DNA of 64,000 bases from Erinaceus europaeus (taxonomy: Eukaryota > Chordata > Mammalia > Eulipotyphla > Erinaceidae), in NCBI RefSeq assembly GCF_950295315.1, contig NC_080168.1:1233073-1297072 (forward strand), given 5' to 3'. How positions within the stretch are numbered: position 1 is the stretch's first letter; every line of letters begins with the position of its first letter. Made by a program: the position numbers and the translations under genes. Shown piece after piece: positions 23,801-35,103 of this stretch. The notes under the pieces were generated by a model. It searched no databases. It saw only the letters and a program-made list of their open reading frames with translations, and was not told the origin of the DNA.

Positions 23801-25270
23801 ATCTGCACTGCCAGCTGACCGCCGGCTACTACCTGGTCGTACCCAGCACCTTCCTGAAGGACGTGGCCGGCCGCTTCCTGCTGCGCGTCTTCTCCAGCGG
23901 CCGGGTCTCCCTCAGGTGGGCGGGGGCCTGGGGGCAGGCGGGGGTCTCCCTCGGCCGGGGAAGGCCGGAGTCTTGCTTTGGTGTGTGTGGGGGTTGGGGA
24001 TGGGGATGGGGCAGGGGCTGTGCCCTGTCCTGGCCGCGGCAGCTCGCCCCGACTTTCTGCAGCGCGGTCAAGTCCGCCCAGGGCTCTGGGTGCGAGCAGG
24101 CCCTGCCCGCAGGCGAGTGGGAGACGGTGCAGCTGCAAGGTGCCTGGAGGAGCGGCCAGACTGCGGGGGGCAGCCGGAACTTTGCCTCCTACGCCCGCAA
24201 CCCCCAGTTCCCCTTCGCAGTGCCTGGGGTTGCTGGTGGCCCACGCTGGGTGCGAGTCACCCTGCGCCAGCACTGCCAGGAGGGGCCCTGCCACCCCATT
24301 GGCTTCCACATCTTCCGGGTAAGACCCTGGGGTGGGGGTGGGGGCCGGAGCAGCCCGGGCAGGGTCCTGGAGGGTGCCCACCGCAGGGCCAGGAGGGACA
24401 CAGGTCCCGGGACGCCACGGGTCACAGGTCAGCGTGGCCTTTCCCCATCCGCCCGTCACAGATGAGAGCGGCTGTCTCCCGGGTCAGGGACTGTCTGGGG
24501 CTGCACCCCGACAGAGGTCGGGTGGGCAGCAGGAGGGGTCAGGGTAATCGACACATGGGTGGGAGTGAGGCTCTCTTCCCTCCAGCCATCTAGAAGGGAG
24601 CACCCTGGCCCCCAAGAGGAGAGGAGCATAGAGGCCATGGGTCAGAGGTCATCAGGTCACCCAAGGGCCTCCCAGCCCACCCACCTACTCACACCCTGGG
24701 AAATGGGACCTGGGGGTCAGAGGTCATGCCTTGGGCAGGGACAGCCACGGGGAGAGGTGGCCAGCTGGTGTCCAGGGGCTGGTCATCTGGGCTGGGGACC
24801 AGTCCCATCCCGAGGCCCAGCCATCTGATGTCCCCCCAGGTCCCGGCAGAGGGCGGGGGTCCAGGCACACCCCCACTCCGTCAGAGAGAGCCGGTGCTGA
24901 GCTGCGTGCCCCACTGCTACGCCCAGGAGGTGAGCCGGCTGGCCGCCCTGCCAGCGGGCTCCTACACCGTGGTGCCCTCCACCTACCTGCCTGACGCCGA
25001 GGGCACCTTCACGCTGACCGTGGCCACCAGGATCGACAGGTGGGCCGCCCGCAGCCTGCCCCTCCTCCCAGGGCACTGCCTGCCCTGCCCGCCACTGACC
25101 CACCCTCCCCTCCTCTCCCCTCCTGCAGGCGCTCCATTCACAGCCGTGAGCTGCTGGGCCAAGCCCTCCAGGAGGTAGGTGGGTGCCCCGTGAGCCCCAG
25201 GGTGCTGGGGGGACCGCCGCTGAGCCCGCCCTCCCCGCAGGCCTCCTTCTTGGCCGTGAGGAAGGTCTGA
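17506..25270 (+). CDS. CAPN10: CAPN10, calpain-10 cysteine protease, 12 exons, complete
   Basis: Exons: 17506-17619, 19681-19812, 20659-20855, 21177-21370, 22149-22290, 22705-22871, 23033-23238, 23713-23915, 24063-24318, 24840-25039, 25129-25174, 25241-25270. All have AG/GT borders and join to 628 codons plus TGA; human calpain-10 is 672 residues. The papain-like core has Cys64 in GLLGDCWFL, His221 in GEFHAF and Asn246 in QNPW, so the catalytic triad is complete. Two C2-like/domain III repeats follow (each with a GxW(V/G)xGQ(S/T)AGG motif, about residues 325 and 460), as expected for this atypical calpain without EF-hands. The start at 17506 gives [11 protein letters not shown], shorter than the human N-terminus; an ATG at 17486 is out of frame. 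Calpain-10 is an intracellular protease linked in humans to type 2 diabetes association studies. The last two exons are very short. Confidence 0.95.
17872..18032 (-). mobile_element. Short tRNA-like SINE (type C), reverse
   Basis: 'accagagcactggtcagctc', 'gattgaacctgggac' and 'atgatgctatctacccc'; in CAPN10 intron 1, after a poly-A run at 17830-17857. Confidence 0.8.
18172..18467 (-). mobile_element. tRNA-derived SINE (type A), reverse
   Basis: 'attcccttttgttgccctta' through 'ccgctgcgctactgccggac' in CAPN10 intron 1. Confidence 0.9.
18505..18715 (+). mobile_element. tRNA-derived SINE (type B)
   Basis: 'ggccgggtggctgcgcacc', 'gtccccacctgcaggggg', 'gcaagtggtgaggcaggg' and tail 'gtctaataagtaaag'. 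Confidence 0.85.
18833..18970 (-). mobile_element. Short tRNA-like SINE (type C), reverse
   Basis: Poly-T, 'accagagcactgctcagctc', 'gattgaacctggggc', then 'atgctatatatacccc'. Confidence 0.85.
18975..19172 (-). mobile_element. tRNA-derived SINE (type B), reverse
   Basis: 'taaatagagacagaaatcag', 'acagccctgcttcaccactc', 'ttgaacccgggtccttgcgc' and 'aaccaggtgcgccacc'. Confidence 0.85.
19283..19553 (-). mobile_element. tRNA-derived SINE (type A), reverse
   Basis: 'ttccttttttgttgcccttg'-like end, 'acacctgcagacctgcttca', ends at 'ctaccgcccgactccc', about 130 bases before CAPN10 exon 2. Confidence 0.85.
20050..20640. repeat. G-rich minisatellite in CAPN10 intron 2
   Basis: Irregular units of 'ggggtgggactggggggtgg' and 'gggggcggggggtggggc', with 'ccgttgatggggcgg' and 'ctgtaatggggagg' variants. 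Nearly every few bases carry a run of 3-7 G on the coding strand. Confidence 0.9.
20860..21118. repeat. GC-rich minisatellite in CAPN10 intron 3
   Basis: Tandem 'ggcgggcacgggggcacggg' and shorter variants, starting only about 5 bases after the exon 3 donor. Confidence 0.9.
22285..22425. repeat. Short tandem repeat covering CAPN10 exon 5 donor
   Basis: About six copies of a 22-25 base unit 'ggacggaggggtgagtgggg'. The first unit contains the real splice donor, so each later copy carries a duplicate potential donor. Confidence 0.85.
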
Positions 25271-25470
25271 GCGGACGCCCACCCGGTGCCCACCCGGTGC
25301 TGCCGTCTTGATGCTCGGTGCTCCTGTCCCCACCCCTGGGGCCGCCTGCTGGACAACTGGAAGGACCCCCCCCCAGCCATGGGGTGCAGCCCTACCTCCC
25401 CACCCCCGGACTCCAGGGGAGCAGGGAGGGGCAGGTCACTCAGGGATGTGTGTGTGTGTCCTTCACCCCA

Positions 25471-25476
25471 AATAAA
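25471..25476 (+). promoter_or_regulatory. CAPN10 polyadenylation signal (AATAAA)
   Basis: Canonical hexamer 200 bases after the CAPN10 stop codon, followed by a TG-rich stretch. Confidence 0.8.
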
Positions 25477-25479
25477 CAT

Positions 25480-26758
25480 GCTGCCTCCTGAGTCCTGAGC
25501 AGGTGTCTGAGCCCAGGCTGCTGACCGCACTGGGGGCTCTGCCCTGCCCCCTGCCCATCCTCTGCCCACCAGCAGGGGCACCCTGGGCCGCACTGCCCCA
25601 CCTCCGGTCGCTGCAGGGGGCCGCCCCTCCTTTGCCCGCCAGCACCCCCATATGCCCAGCTTCTGGGTGAGCCCCACCTAGGGGTCCCCGTGGAGTATGT
25701 GCCCCCCAGCACCCTGTGTCCTTAGGGACCCTGGGGAGAAGTGTCTCACTGGAGCCTGTCAGAACCGTGACAAGTCATGGGGTCACAGGTCACAGGGTGG
25801 ACCCCCCCCCAAGATCCAGGGGAGGAAGGGGCTGAGTGCTTCTCAGAGCTGCTCTGCAGAGGGGGGCTGGGCAGGGCTCCCTGTCCCCTGTGGATCTGAC
25901 CCTTGCCTGCCTGAGCCCCCAGATGGCCAGGAAGCTGCTTGCCCCTCTGTGCTTGGGGTCCTACCCCATGCATCACGGGAGTACCTTTGACCGGCCCCCC
26001 CAAGATAAACACCCCAAAGGTCATGCTCCCCTGCCTCCCACCTGAACAGGACACCCAGGGCCCAGGTACTGGAGGCCCTTCCTTAGCGGGGGGGAGGGGC
26101 TTGCTGGCTGCTCCCAGGAACTGGGCGGCTCCCTAGTGTCCCCACCACCTGGCCATACTGCCTCCCTGAGCCATGCCCCCCTCCAGCCCCCAGCCCCACT
26201 TATGGCCTGAGTGACTTCTCCGGCACGGCATCAGGACTGCTCCCGTATTTTCAGAGCTGCCCCTGGCCCAGGGTGGGTGCCTAGCAGGGCCCAGCCCTCC
26301 AGGCTGCCCGCCGGCCCCTCCCACCCCTCCGCCCTCCTGCAGACTTTGCCCTGACACCTGCCAGTGGGCTTCCCCATTCACTTCCTGCTGGGCCTCCCAG
26401 GCCCTGCCACAGCGGCCCGGCCCCCTGGCTACCCGCCCTCCCCCCACCCCCGCCTGGGCAGCCCGGGGGCGCCAGCTTCTGGGTGAGTTCAGGCAGGCTG
26501 TCTGTATGTCTGTCCACCTGAGGTCCTGAGTGTGCCAGTGCCCTAGAGACCAGCGGCAGAGTGGCTCTATTCCTGGGGCGCGTTGGGGACTGGGTGGCCT
26601 CCCCTGGGAGGGGCCTCGGGCTGTCTGGGCACCAGGGCACCAGACCAGGTGGCTCTGCGGTGGCCTCCACAGGGGGGCTGAGGGGGCCAGGTCCCTGCAG
26701 GCACTCCTGCCCCCCAAGTCCTGCAGCATGCCCCTGTTGGGACACATGCTCCCCCAGC
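25480..26758. other. Intergenic, nothing identified
   Basis: GC-rich sequence after CAPN10 with only short open frames. Confidence 0.5.
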
Positions 26759-27092
26759 ACAAATGCACACGTGCGCACGCACACACACATGCACAGGCAC
26801 AGACAGATGCACACACACAGGCACACACACAGACACACATGCACACACATACACATGCACACACATACATACATGCACACACAGGTGCACACATTCATGC
26901 ACAGACATACACATGCACACAGACACACATGCATACACAGGCACACACATTCATACACACATGCACACACAGACACATGCACACACATTCATGCACACAC
27001 GCACACACACATGCACAGGCACACACGCACGTGCACACACAGGCACACACACACACATGCACACACACATTCATGCACACACGCACACACCC
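26759..27092. repeat. CA-rich microsatellite/minisatellite
   Basis: Mixed units of (CA)n with 'catgcacacaca', 'cattcatgcacaca' and 'acacaggcacaca'. Confidence 0.95.
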
Positions 27093-27659
27093 GCTCTTCC
27101 TACCTGGGCATGTGAAGCTGGCAGGTGGGAGGCTGTCTGGCTGAGGGCCATCCTTACATGTACCCGGCCCTCCTTTCCCAGGCTGAGCCCTCAGCTCTGT
27201 GCCTGGCCGAGCCCCCTGCCAGCCTCCCCCCTCCCTCCCCATTGTCACACAGTGCTGGGCATATGTCAGGGACCAGGTACCCATCAGGACCGCATCCTGT
27301 TGCAGGAGGGTGCTGTCTGCATGGTCATCCCCTCATGGGGGGACAGGATTCCCAGGACAGCTCTGCCCAGAGTGCCCGCCTGGCCCTGCTTGGGGCCCAC
27401 AGGGTGGTAATACCAGCAGGAACATAGACATCAGAGGACCCCAAGCCCTGAGGTTCTGGTGAGGGGCATTGTCCTCACAGTGGTCCTCTACACTCATCAG
27501 GCAGCCCCTTTCTGTGCCCCTGGCTGAGGGGGGGCATGAAGGGACTGGCCAGCCAGGCTGTGGAGGGGGCTCCGACACCCCAGGAAGGGGTGGGGTGTTG
27601 GAGCCGGGGGTGAAGGTGAGAGCGGGGCTTGGGGTGTCAGGGCAGCTCCCTGAAGGGCC

Positions 27660-28345
27660 AGGCGTGGTATGGGCGCGCAAGGGCAGCGTGGGGCATGCTG
27701 GGGCAGCGTGGGGCGTGCAGGGGCAGCGTGGGGTGTGCAGGGGCAGCGTGGGGCGTGCAGGGGCAGTGTGGGGCATGCAGGGGCAGCGTGGGGCGTTCAG
27801 GGGCAGCATGGGGCGTTCAGGGGCAGCGTGGGGCACACGGGCAACGTGGGGCATTCAGGGGCAGCGTGGGGTGTTCAGGGGCAGTGTGGGGTGTTCAGGG
27901 GCAGTGTGGGGCATACAGGGGCAGTGTGGGGCATGCAGGGGCAGCGTGGGGCGTTCAGGGGCAGCATGGGGCGTTCAGGGGCAGCGTGGGGCACACGGGC
28001 AACGTGGGGCATTCAGGGGCAGTGTGGGGTGCGCAGGGGCAGCGTGGGTGTTCAGGGGCAGCATGGGGCGTTCAGGGGCAGCGTGGGGCACACGGGCAAC
28101 GTGGGGCATTCAGGGGCAGCATGGGGTGTTCAGGGACAGTGTGGGGTGCACAGGGGCAGCGTGGGGGCATTCAGGGGCAGCATGGGGCGTTCAGGGGCAG
28201 CGTGGGGCATGCAGGGGCAGTGTGGGGCACACAGGGGCAGCGTGGGGCACGCAGGGGCAGCGTGGGGCATTCAGGGGCAGCGTGGGGCACACAGGGGCAG
28301 CGTGGGGCGCGCAGGGGCAGCGTGGGGTGTGCTGGGGCAGGGCTG
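27660..28345. repeat. 20-bp minisatellite
   Basis: About 33 copies of 'ggggcagcgtggggcgttca' with variants. A longer pattern containing 'cacacgggcaacgtggggc' recurs near 27834, 27992 and 28090. Confidence 0.95.
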
Positions 28346-28849
28346 AGTGTCCTGCAGCAGAGCAGCTTTGATCCTGTCCACAGTGAACACAGGGGCGGGG
28401 CCGGGGGGGGGGTGGACAGCCTCAGCAAGGGCCCCATCCTGCCCTAAGTGGCTGATCTGTGCCGTGGGCAGCCTGCCCCGGCCTCGTGAGATTCCCAGGA
28501 GCCAGCACCCCTGTAGCATCCCCGCAGCACCCTGCAGCTCCCAGTTCTGGGCTCCCACTAGGCCACTGCCCCAGACCAACCCATCCACAGGGGCCCTGCA
28601 CCCCCACCCCCACCCCGCTCCCATGCCACAGGAGGGTGGTCAGGTCTCTCTGCCCACCTGTGTCCTGGCTCTGGGCTGGCATGCTGGGGGGCATAGAAGC
28701 CTGTCTCTGTGCTGTGGCTCAGTGAGCAGGACTGCGGGCTGGGTGTGAGGGAGTTGGCGTTCTACGTCCCTGTGCCTCAGGGCCTGGGGAGGTGCCAGTG
28801 ATCTAGGGCTGGGGGGCTGTAGGGGTCAGGGAAGTAGGGGGTCAGGGGG

Positions 28850-30130
28850 CTGGGCATCAAGGGACTGGGGGCTCAGGCAGGCTGGGGGGACAGTGGGCAG
28901 GGAACTGGGGGTAGTGAGGCAGGCTTCTGGGGGTGGGGGCAGGGTGGCTAGGGCTTCAGGGACTGGGGAGTCGGGGCTGGGTAGCAGGGAGGCAGGGGGC
29001 TGGGGTGGCTACGCTGAGGGTTCCGGGGGCCAGAGAGACATGAGATTGGGGATCAGGGAACTGGGTAGTTAGGGGACGGGGCTCAGGGTTGGGGGCTTGG
29101 GGTTTGGGGCTCAAGGGGGTTGGGAGGCTCAGGGGGCTGAGGGCTGAGGGGCTGAGGGGGCTGGGGGTTCCAGGGGCTGGGAGCTCAGGGTACTAGGGGT
29201 TCAGGGGCCTGGAGGCTTGGGGTTAGGGGCTTGGGGGTTGGGAGGCTCGGGGGGCTGAGGGCTCGGGGCTGGTGTTCTCAGGGCCTGGGGGTTTGGGGTT
29301 AGGGGCTCAGGGCAGTGGGTGGCTCAGGAGGCTGAGGGCTCATGGAGCTGGGGGCTGAGGGGGCTGGGGGCTGAGGGGGTCTGTAGCTGAGGGGTCTGTA
29401 GCTGAGGGGGCTGGGGGCTGAGGGGGCTGGTGCTGAGGGGGCTGTAGCTGAAGGGCCTGGGGCTGAGGGGGCTGGGGGCTGAGGGGGCTGGGGGCTGAGG
29501 GGTCTGTAGCTGAGGGTGCTGGGGGCTGAGAGGGCTGGGGGCTGAGAGGGCTGGTGGCTGAGGGGGCTGGGGGCTGAGGGGGCTGGGGGCTGAGGGGGCT
29601 GGGGGCTGAGGGGTCTGTAGCTGAGGGTGCTGGGGGCTGAGAGGGCTGGGGGCTGAGAGGGCTGGTGGCTGAGGGGGCTGGGGGCTGAGGGGGCTGGGGG
29701 CTGAGGGGGCTGGGGGCTGAGGGGTCTGTAGCTGAGGGGGCTGGGGGCTGAGGGGGCTGGGGGCTGAGAGGGCTGGGGGCTGAGAGGGCCGGGGGCTGGG
29801 GGCTGAGGGGGCTGGGGGCTGAGGGGGCTGGGGGCTGAGGGGTCTGTAGCTGAGGGGGCTGGGGGCTGAGGGGGCTGGGGGCTGAGAGGGCTGGGGGCTG
29901 AGAGGTCTGGGGGCTGGGGGCTGAGGGGGCTGGGGGCTGAGGGGGCTGGGGGCAGAGGGGTCTGTAGCTGAGGGGGCTGGGGGCTAAGGGGGCTGGGGGC
30001 TGAGAGGGCTGGGGGCTGAGGGGGCTGGGGGATGAGGGGGCTGGGGGCTGAGGGGGCTGGTGGCTGAGGGGGCTGGGGGCTGAGGGGGCTGGGGGCTGAG
30101 GGGGCTGGGGGCTGAGGGGGCTGGGGAGTT
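28850..30130. repeat. 16-bp GC-rich minisatellite
   Basis: Decayed units from about 28850; a clean array of 'gctgagggggctgggg' from about 29330. Units with 'tctgtagctga' recur about every 120 bases in the middle, a higher-order repeat. Confidence 0.95.
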
Positions 30131-31735
30131 TGAGTTCTCATGTTCCTGAACTTCGGTTTATTGAGTGGTGAAGCAGGCAGCAGTGCAATGTGACAGCCCT
30201 GCTTCTGGGGGCCAGGGGTGGGCTCACCGCCCCTCAGCAGGCCCCCTCACACCCTGCCTTCCTGCACACTCGGCTGGGGGCTCTGGCTCGGCACCCCCCA
30301 TGTTCGGTGTGAGGAGAGCTGCTTGTGACAGCTGTGGGTTTGGCTTCCTGCCGCCTGACGGGGGCAGGGGAGGGGCTCACGTCATCTGGCCCCACGCGTG
30401 AGGAGCCCGCCGCACCCCTCTCCCTGTGTCAGGAGGAAGTGTTCCCAGCTGATGTGCGTTCTCCCGCAGCGTGGGGACACTTGGAGCTCCTCCTCTCAGG
30501 GTGCTGGCCAGGCTCGCCCTTAATACGAGCTGCCCTCACCCCCTGTGCCCCAACTGGAGGTCCCTGGCCAGGGAGGCCACCCTCTGCTCCCCATCCCCGG
30601 GACCATTCCAGGTGGGTCAGACTGTGGGGAGGCTCGGCCAGGGCTTGGGGTACCTGTCTGGCAGCGGGGAGCCCCTGCAGACTCGAGCCAGGGTGTGGCA
30701 CCCTGCCCAGAGGGGGGATGGACCCCGGCAGGAAGGTAGCATCTGGGGACCCTTGCCCTGTCACATGACTGAGGTGCCAGGGGGAGTGGGCCTGCTGGGA
30801 GCTACGTCCTTGGGTTCCTGGGCACCCCCAGAGTCCTCAGCATCCTGGAGCCTTCTCTCCTGCCACAGAGCTCAGGGGACAGGGCTGGACTGGGCTCAGT
30901 GGAGCACAGGGTCTGAGGGGGCCTCTCTACGGGTATGAGTCCTCTCTGTGAGGTGCAGGGTGTGCGGGAGCTCTGTGGGTACAGGTTCTAGGGGCACAGG
31001 GTCTTGGGGGTCTCTGTGAGGAGGTGCAGGGTCTGGGAGGGCCTCCTCTTAGGGCCCCAGGAGTCAGCAACGGGCCAGATGCAGGAAGGGAGGCTCCCTG
31101 GAGGAGGAGGAGGGCCAGGACAGCCACTAGAAGTGTCAGCACCTCCCTTTGGGGGAGCAGTCTGGGGAGCACTAGTAGGGAGGTTCCCCAGGGAGAGAAG
31201 AAGCCCCGGCTGGTAGTGGGGAGCTGCCCAGGGTGTGGGGGCGGGCCATGCAGCCCTGGCCCTGGAGGCGGCCTTCACAGGAAGAAACTGGATTTTTTGA
31301 GGTGAGGGTTAGTCCTGGTCCCACTGCCCTCGCCTCTCCGCTGCCCAGCCTGTGTGTGAGGCTGAGTGGTGGGACTGGGGCAGGCCGGCTGCTTCCCAGA
31401 TGAGCTTTCTATGAAAAGGGAACAGAAAGTATCTCTCACTTGGCCACAGACCTCCAGTTCCTGGGATGCCCTGGGGCCCCTCAGGGTCAGGGCTGGGCAG
31501 GAGGCACTGGCTGAAGGCGGGTCTACTCTGCTCACTTCCCTGCCCTGCGGGGCCAAGCCGTGAGTCACTGTGGAGCCAGGGGGCTTCCTGGGCTGGGGCT
31601 CCTGGAATCCAGCCCATGCCCACAGAGGGACTCAGACACCTGCCCCCCACCCCCACGAATCCACTGGCAGACAACTGCCAGCCTGGTGTGAGAAAGACTG
31701 AACCAATCATCCCCCACCCCTGCCCCACCCTCCCG
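30131..31735. other. Intergenic; possible upstream GPR35 region
   Basis: No coding frame is recognised. Non-coding 5' exons of GPR35 could lie here, but I cannot identify them. Confidence 0.35.
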
Positions 31736-31739
31736 TCAT

Positions 31740-32215
31740 CCAGGCAGCCTCTCCCCAGCTTCCCTGCCCAGACCCAGTGCCAGGTCACTTCCTCCATGCC
31801 TTGCCCTCCTGCCCCACCACCAGCCCCGGGTTTGGGTGATGGTGGTGGGTTTGGAGCCCATGTGCTGCTCACCACACCCAGACTTCCCTCTGCTGCCTGC
31901 ATAATGGACCGGGCAAGGGGATGCAGGGGATGGCCAGAGCCTGGGAGGGCCTGGCATGCTGTGAAGACAGGCTGGGGGGCCACCTATGGGCCACCCTCCC
32001 AGCGAGTGCCTGGCTTGGCAACAGGCTGGGCGACCTCAGAGGTACCCAGGTCCCTCCAGACTCCTCCACATCCTAGTTCAGATGGGGGCACCTCTGCCTG
32101 CTGCCACTGGACCCAGGGGGTAGGGACAGACAGACCACTAGCCCTGTCCACCCTGCCTCCAGAAACCCCCCTCCCAATATGGGGTGGGGCTCAGGGAAAC
32201 AGGCAGCTGGGCGGA
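31740..32215. repeat. Diverged relative of low-copy blocks A/B
   Basis: Shared stretches with 13831-14900 include 'cagacccagtgccaggtcac', 'gacagacagaccac..agccc' and 'ggggtggggctcaggg'. Same orientation as block A; clearly older than the A/B pair. Confidence 0.6.
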
Positions 32216-33224
32216 AGTGGGCCAGGGTCTGGGAGGGGGTGATGCGGGGCCCTGCTGCATGATGGGGGTTTGAGCACCCCCCCCCCATGTTTAGCTGGAG
32301 TTACCCCACCACCAGGCATCAGGACCTGGGCATTCAGAGGCCAGCCCGGACAGTTCCCAGGATAGCTCAGGCCCAGCCCTTCTGCAGCCAGGGGTGGGGG
32401 TGCCCTGCAGGCAATTATGTGTGTGTGTGGGGGGGGGTGGGGGACTTGAAGGGCCACAGGGACAGGCTCTGGGATGGTGTCCAGATGTGGCATCTCGGTG
32501 AGAGCCTTGGGGGTAAGTGGTGAGTGTTGGAGGGGAGCTGGGGACTCACTGTGGGTCCTAGACTCGGGTCCATGAGCCTGGCTGGAGGTGGGGGGTCTTC
32601 ACCGTCCCCCTCCACGGGGGTACGGCAGGGCCCTGGTGAGAGGAGGACTTGGAGCAGCTCCTGGGTGCCAGGTGGGCAGGGCTGCTCTCGAAGCCTCTGG
32701 CGGCTCCCGACTCCCTGAAGACCAAGTCTGGCCCCAGGGCCGAGGCAGAAGGCAGCCTTGTCTGCCCGTCTCTGGGTTCTGGAGGCTTCTCCTCTCCTGC
32801 CTGTGGCTGGGGGGTGGGGGTGGGGGCCTGGCTCTGGGTCCTGGGGTGTCAGAGCCCAGCCCCAGTCTAGTGGGCAGTGCCCAGGAGCTTATCCAGGGGA
32901 GGAGGGGCTGGCATGGACAGGGGAAGGCCACCCAGGGCCACCCAGGGTGGGTGCTCAGGGCTGGACTTGGGACAGAGAAAAACTTGGGCCTGACCTTTGG
33001 GCCTCAAGTCACCCAGGTGACCTCATCCAGGGGTGGAGGCTGGGTCCCTTGGCCTCGGCACCCAACGTCCAGTGGACAGTGTCCAGCGGGAAGCAGGTTT
33101 GGCTTAGAGGACTTGGAGTGAAGTCTCTGATGTCCTTAGGGTGGGAAGTGGGCTTGGAAAGTAGAGGGGGGTGGGCTTCCTTCCTGCTCCCTCTTCCTCT
33201 CTGCCTCTTCTCCACTCACACTTT
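32216..33224. other. Intergenic, nothing identified
   Basis: GC-rich sequence upstream of GPR35. A short GT run followed by G runs is near 32418-32440. Confidence 0.4.
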
Positions 33225-33590
33225 CCTCACACCAGGCCCCATCCCAGGGCCCCCCATTCTCACCCCTGCCCCCCGGCATCCAGGACCCACCATCCTCATA
33301 TCTGCCCCCCACCCTGGGCCCCCCATTCACACACCTGCCCCCCAGCATCCCAGGACCCCCATCCTCACACAAATCCCCCTATCCCAGGGCCCCCCATTCT
33401 CACCCCTGCCCCCCGGCATCCAGGACCCACCATCCTCATATCTGCCCCCCACCCTGGGCCCCCCATTCACACACCTGCCCCCCAGCATCCCAGGACCCCC
33501 ACCCTCACACAAGTATCCCCCACCCCAGGACCCCCATCATCACATCTGCCCCCAGCATCCTGGGGACACCCCACCCTCATACCTGCCCCT
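33225..33590. repeat. C-rich tandem repeat abutting the GPR35 coding exon
   Basis: Units resembling 'ccccccattctcacccctgc' and 'cccagcatcccaggaccccc'. A 140-base block is repeated exactly in phase (atcccagggc at 33241 and 33381). It ends about 10 bases before the splice acceptor. Confidence 0.85.
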
Positions 33591-33607
33591 CTCCCGTAGG
33601 TGCGGCC

Positions 33608-34513
33608 ATGAACAGCAGCAATAGCAGCTGCCCGGCATGCTGGGCGTCCAGCCCTCCAGTGATTGTGCCCTACCTGGGCTGCCTGCTGGCGCTGGGGCTG
33701 CCCCTCAATGGGGCGGCGCTGTGGGTGCTGTGCCGGCGCCTGCGGGTGTGGACGGAGACCCGCGTGTACATGGCCAACCTGGCGCTGGCCGACCTGTGTC
33801 TGCTGTGCACGCTGCCCTTCTTCCTGCACTCCCTGCAGGAGCTGGGGGACACGGCCTTCTGCCGGCTGTCCCAGGGCGTCTACCTGGCCAACCGGTACAT
33901 GAGCATCGGACTGACGGCGGCCATCGCCCTGGACCGCTACGTGGCCGTGCGCCACCCCCTGCGCGCCCGCGGGCTGCGCTCGCCCCGCCAGGCCCTGGCC
34001 GTGTGCCTGGGGCTCTGGGCGCTGGTGGCCGGCTCCCTGCTGGCCCGCGGGCTCCTGGCCTCTCACCGCGGTGGCTTCTGCTTCTCCAGCGGCGCCCCAG
34101 GGCCCTCGCCCACCGTGGCCTTCTCCCTGGTCGGCTTCTACCCGCCCCTGGCCGTGCTGGCCTTCTGCTCCCTGGGCGTGGTGGCAGGCCTGGTGCGCCG
34201 GCCTCCCGGGGACCCCGCGCAGGCCCGGGCCAGCTGCCGCGCGGCCCGCATGGTGCTGGCGCACCTGGCCGTCTTCCTCGTCTGCTTCCTGCCCCTGCAC
34301 GCCGTGCTCACCGCCTGCCTGGCCCTGGGCACGCTGCCCTGCGGCATCCGCTGCGCCCTGGCCGCCACCGCCAAGCTCTCGGACGCCAACTGCTGCCTGG
34401 ACGCCGTGTCCTACTACTACATGGCCAGCGACTTCCGCCAGGCGGCCAGGCCCACGCCGCACCGCCCCAGCCCCCAGCCCACCCGGGACACGCTGAGCGT
34501 GACCGTGGCCTAG
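33608..34513 (+). CDS. GPR35: GPR35, class A G-protein coupled receptor, copy 1
   Basis: Single coding exon, 301 residues; human GPR35 is 309. An acceptor (ctctcccgtag, ending near 33599) precedes the ATG. Two N-glycosylation sequons lie in MNSSNSS. Receptor hallmarks: Asn34 in LPLNG (TM1), Asp62 in LALAD (TM2), Cys85-Cys158 for the conserved disulfide, DRY at 109-111, FLPLH near 227-231 (TM6), and LDAVSYYY at 264-271 in place of NPxxY, as in human GPR35. His74 is as in human. The protein sits in the plasma membrane; human GPR35 responds to kynurenic acid and other ligands and is expressed in gut and immune cells (family knowledge). This copy is the likely orthologue because its N-terminus resembles human MNGTYNTC. 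It is paired with a near-identical inverted copy at 45199-46119. Confidence 0.95.
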   Translation: MNSSNSSCPACWASSPPVIVPYLGCLLALGLPLNGAALWVLCRRLRVWTETRVYMANLALADLCLLCTLPFFLHSLQELGDTAFCRLSQGVYLANRYMSIGLTAAIALDRYVAVRHPLRARGLRSPRQALAVCLGLWALVAGSLLARGLLASHRGGFCFSSGAPGPSPTVAFSLVGFYPPLAVLAFCSLGVVAGLVRRPPGDPAQARASCRAARMVLAHLAVFLVCFLPLHAVLTACLALGTLPCGIRCALAATAKLSDANCCLDAVSYYYMASDFRQAARPTPHRPSPQPTRDTLSVTVA

Positions 34514-34537
34514 AGCCTAGAGCCTAGAGCCTAGAGC
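34514..34537. repeat. Heptamer repeat after the GPR35 stop
   Basis: Four copies of 'gagccta'-type units directly after the stop codon; the same run occurs in inverted form at 45175-45198. Confidence 0.85.
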
Positions 34538-35097
34538 CCGGCCGGCCGGGGCTGTGGGGGGCTGGCTCCCGCGGGGGCGCCCACCTGGATGAGGAGGTAC
34601 TGGCCACGTGGACCCTGGGACAGACAGACAGGCCTGCGGCAGGGTGGACGCCCCTGACCAACATGGAACTGGACGCCCCTGGCCACGTGGGACTCAGGGT
34701 AACTACAAGCCCTGAGGCAGGATGGACGCCCCTGACCTCATGGAACTGGGGGCCACTCACTGACCAACAGAGAGCCTGGGGAGCCTTACAAGGCCGGAGG
34801 CGGCACGGCTGCCCTGACCACATGGCGCCCTGGGACCTGACAGGCCTGAGGCAGGATGGACGCTGAGGACTGACATGGAGCTGGACCCCAGACCATGGGC
34901 CCGGGGGGCTCACTCTCCAGAGCTCTGTGTGGGCAGGACCACCAAGGTGGGGACGTGGCCACTGCAGAGCTGCGACAGGAGGGGGCAGGCAAGGCTGAAC
35001 CTGGGGGCCCCATGGGTGGACAGCTGGTCTCTGGCTCACAGGGGCCCCAGAAGGGCACCTGCTGGCTCTGGGGGCGCTCTGGCCGCTGACCCCCTCC

Positions 35098-35103
35098 AAT
35101 AAA
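35098..35103 (+). promoter_or_regulatory. GPR35 copy 1 polyadenylation signal
   Basis: AATAAA about 585 bases after the stop codon, conserved in copy 2. Confidence 0.75.

Noticed and set aside
27469..28447. Possible repeat-protein gene (frames of 225-300 codons)
   Set aside because: Three overlapping frames all read the same 20-bp tandem repeat, with no splice or codon signal.
29299..30141. Proline/serine-rich 280-codon frame on the minus strand
   Set aside because: Product of the 16-bp minisatellite.
33637..34527. Alternative long frames overlapping GPR35 (for example 296 codons, and antisense 331 codons)
   Set aside because: Shadows of a GC-rich coding exon; only the 33608-34513 frame has receptor motifs.
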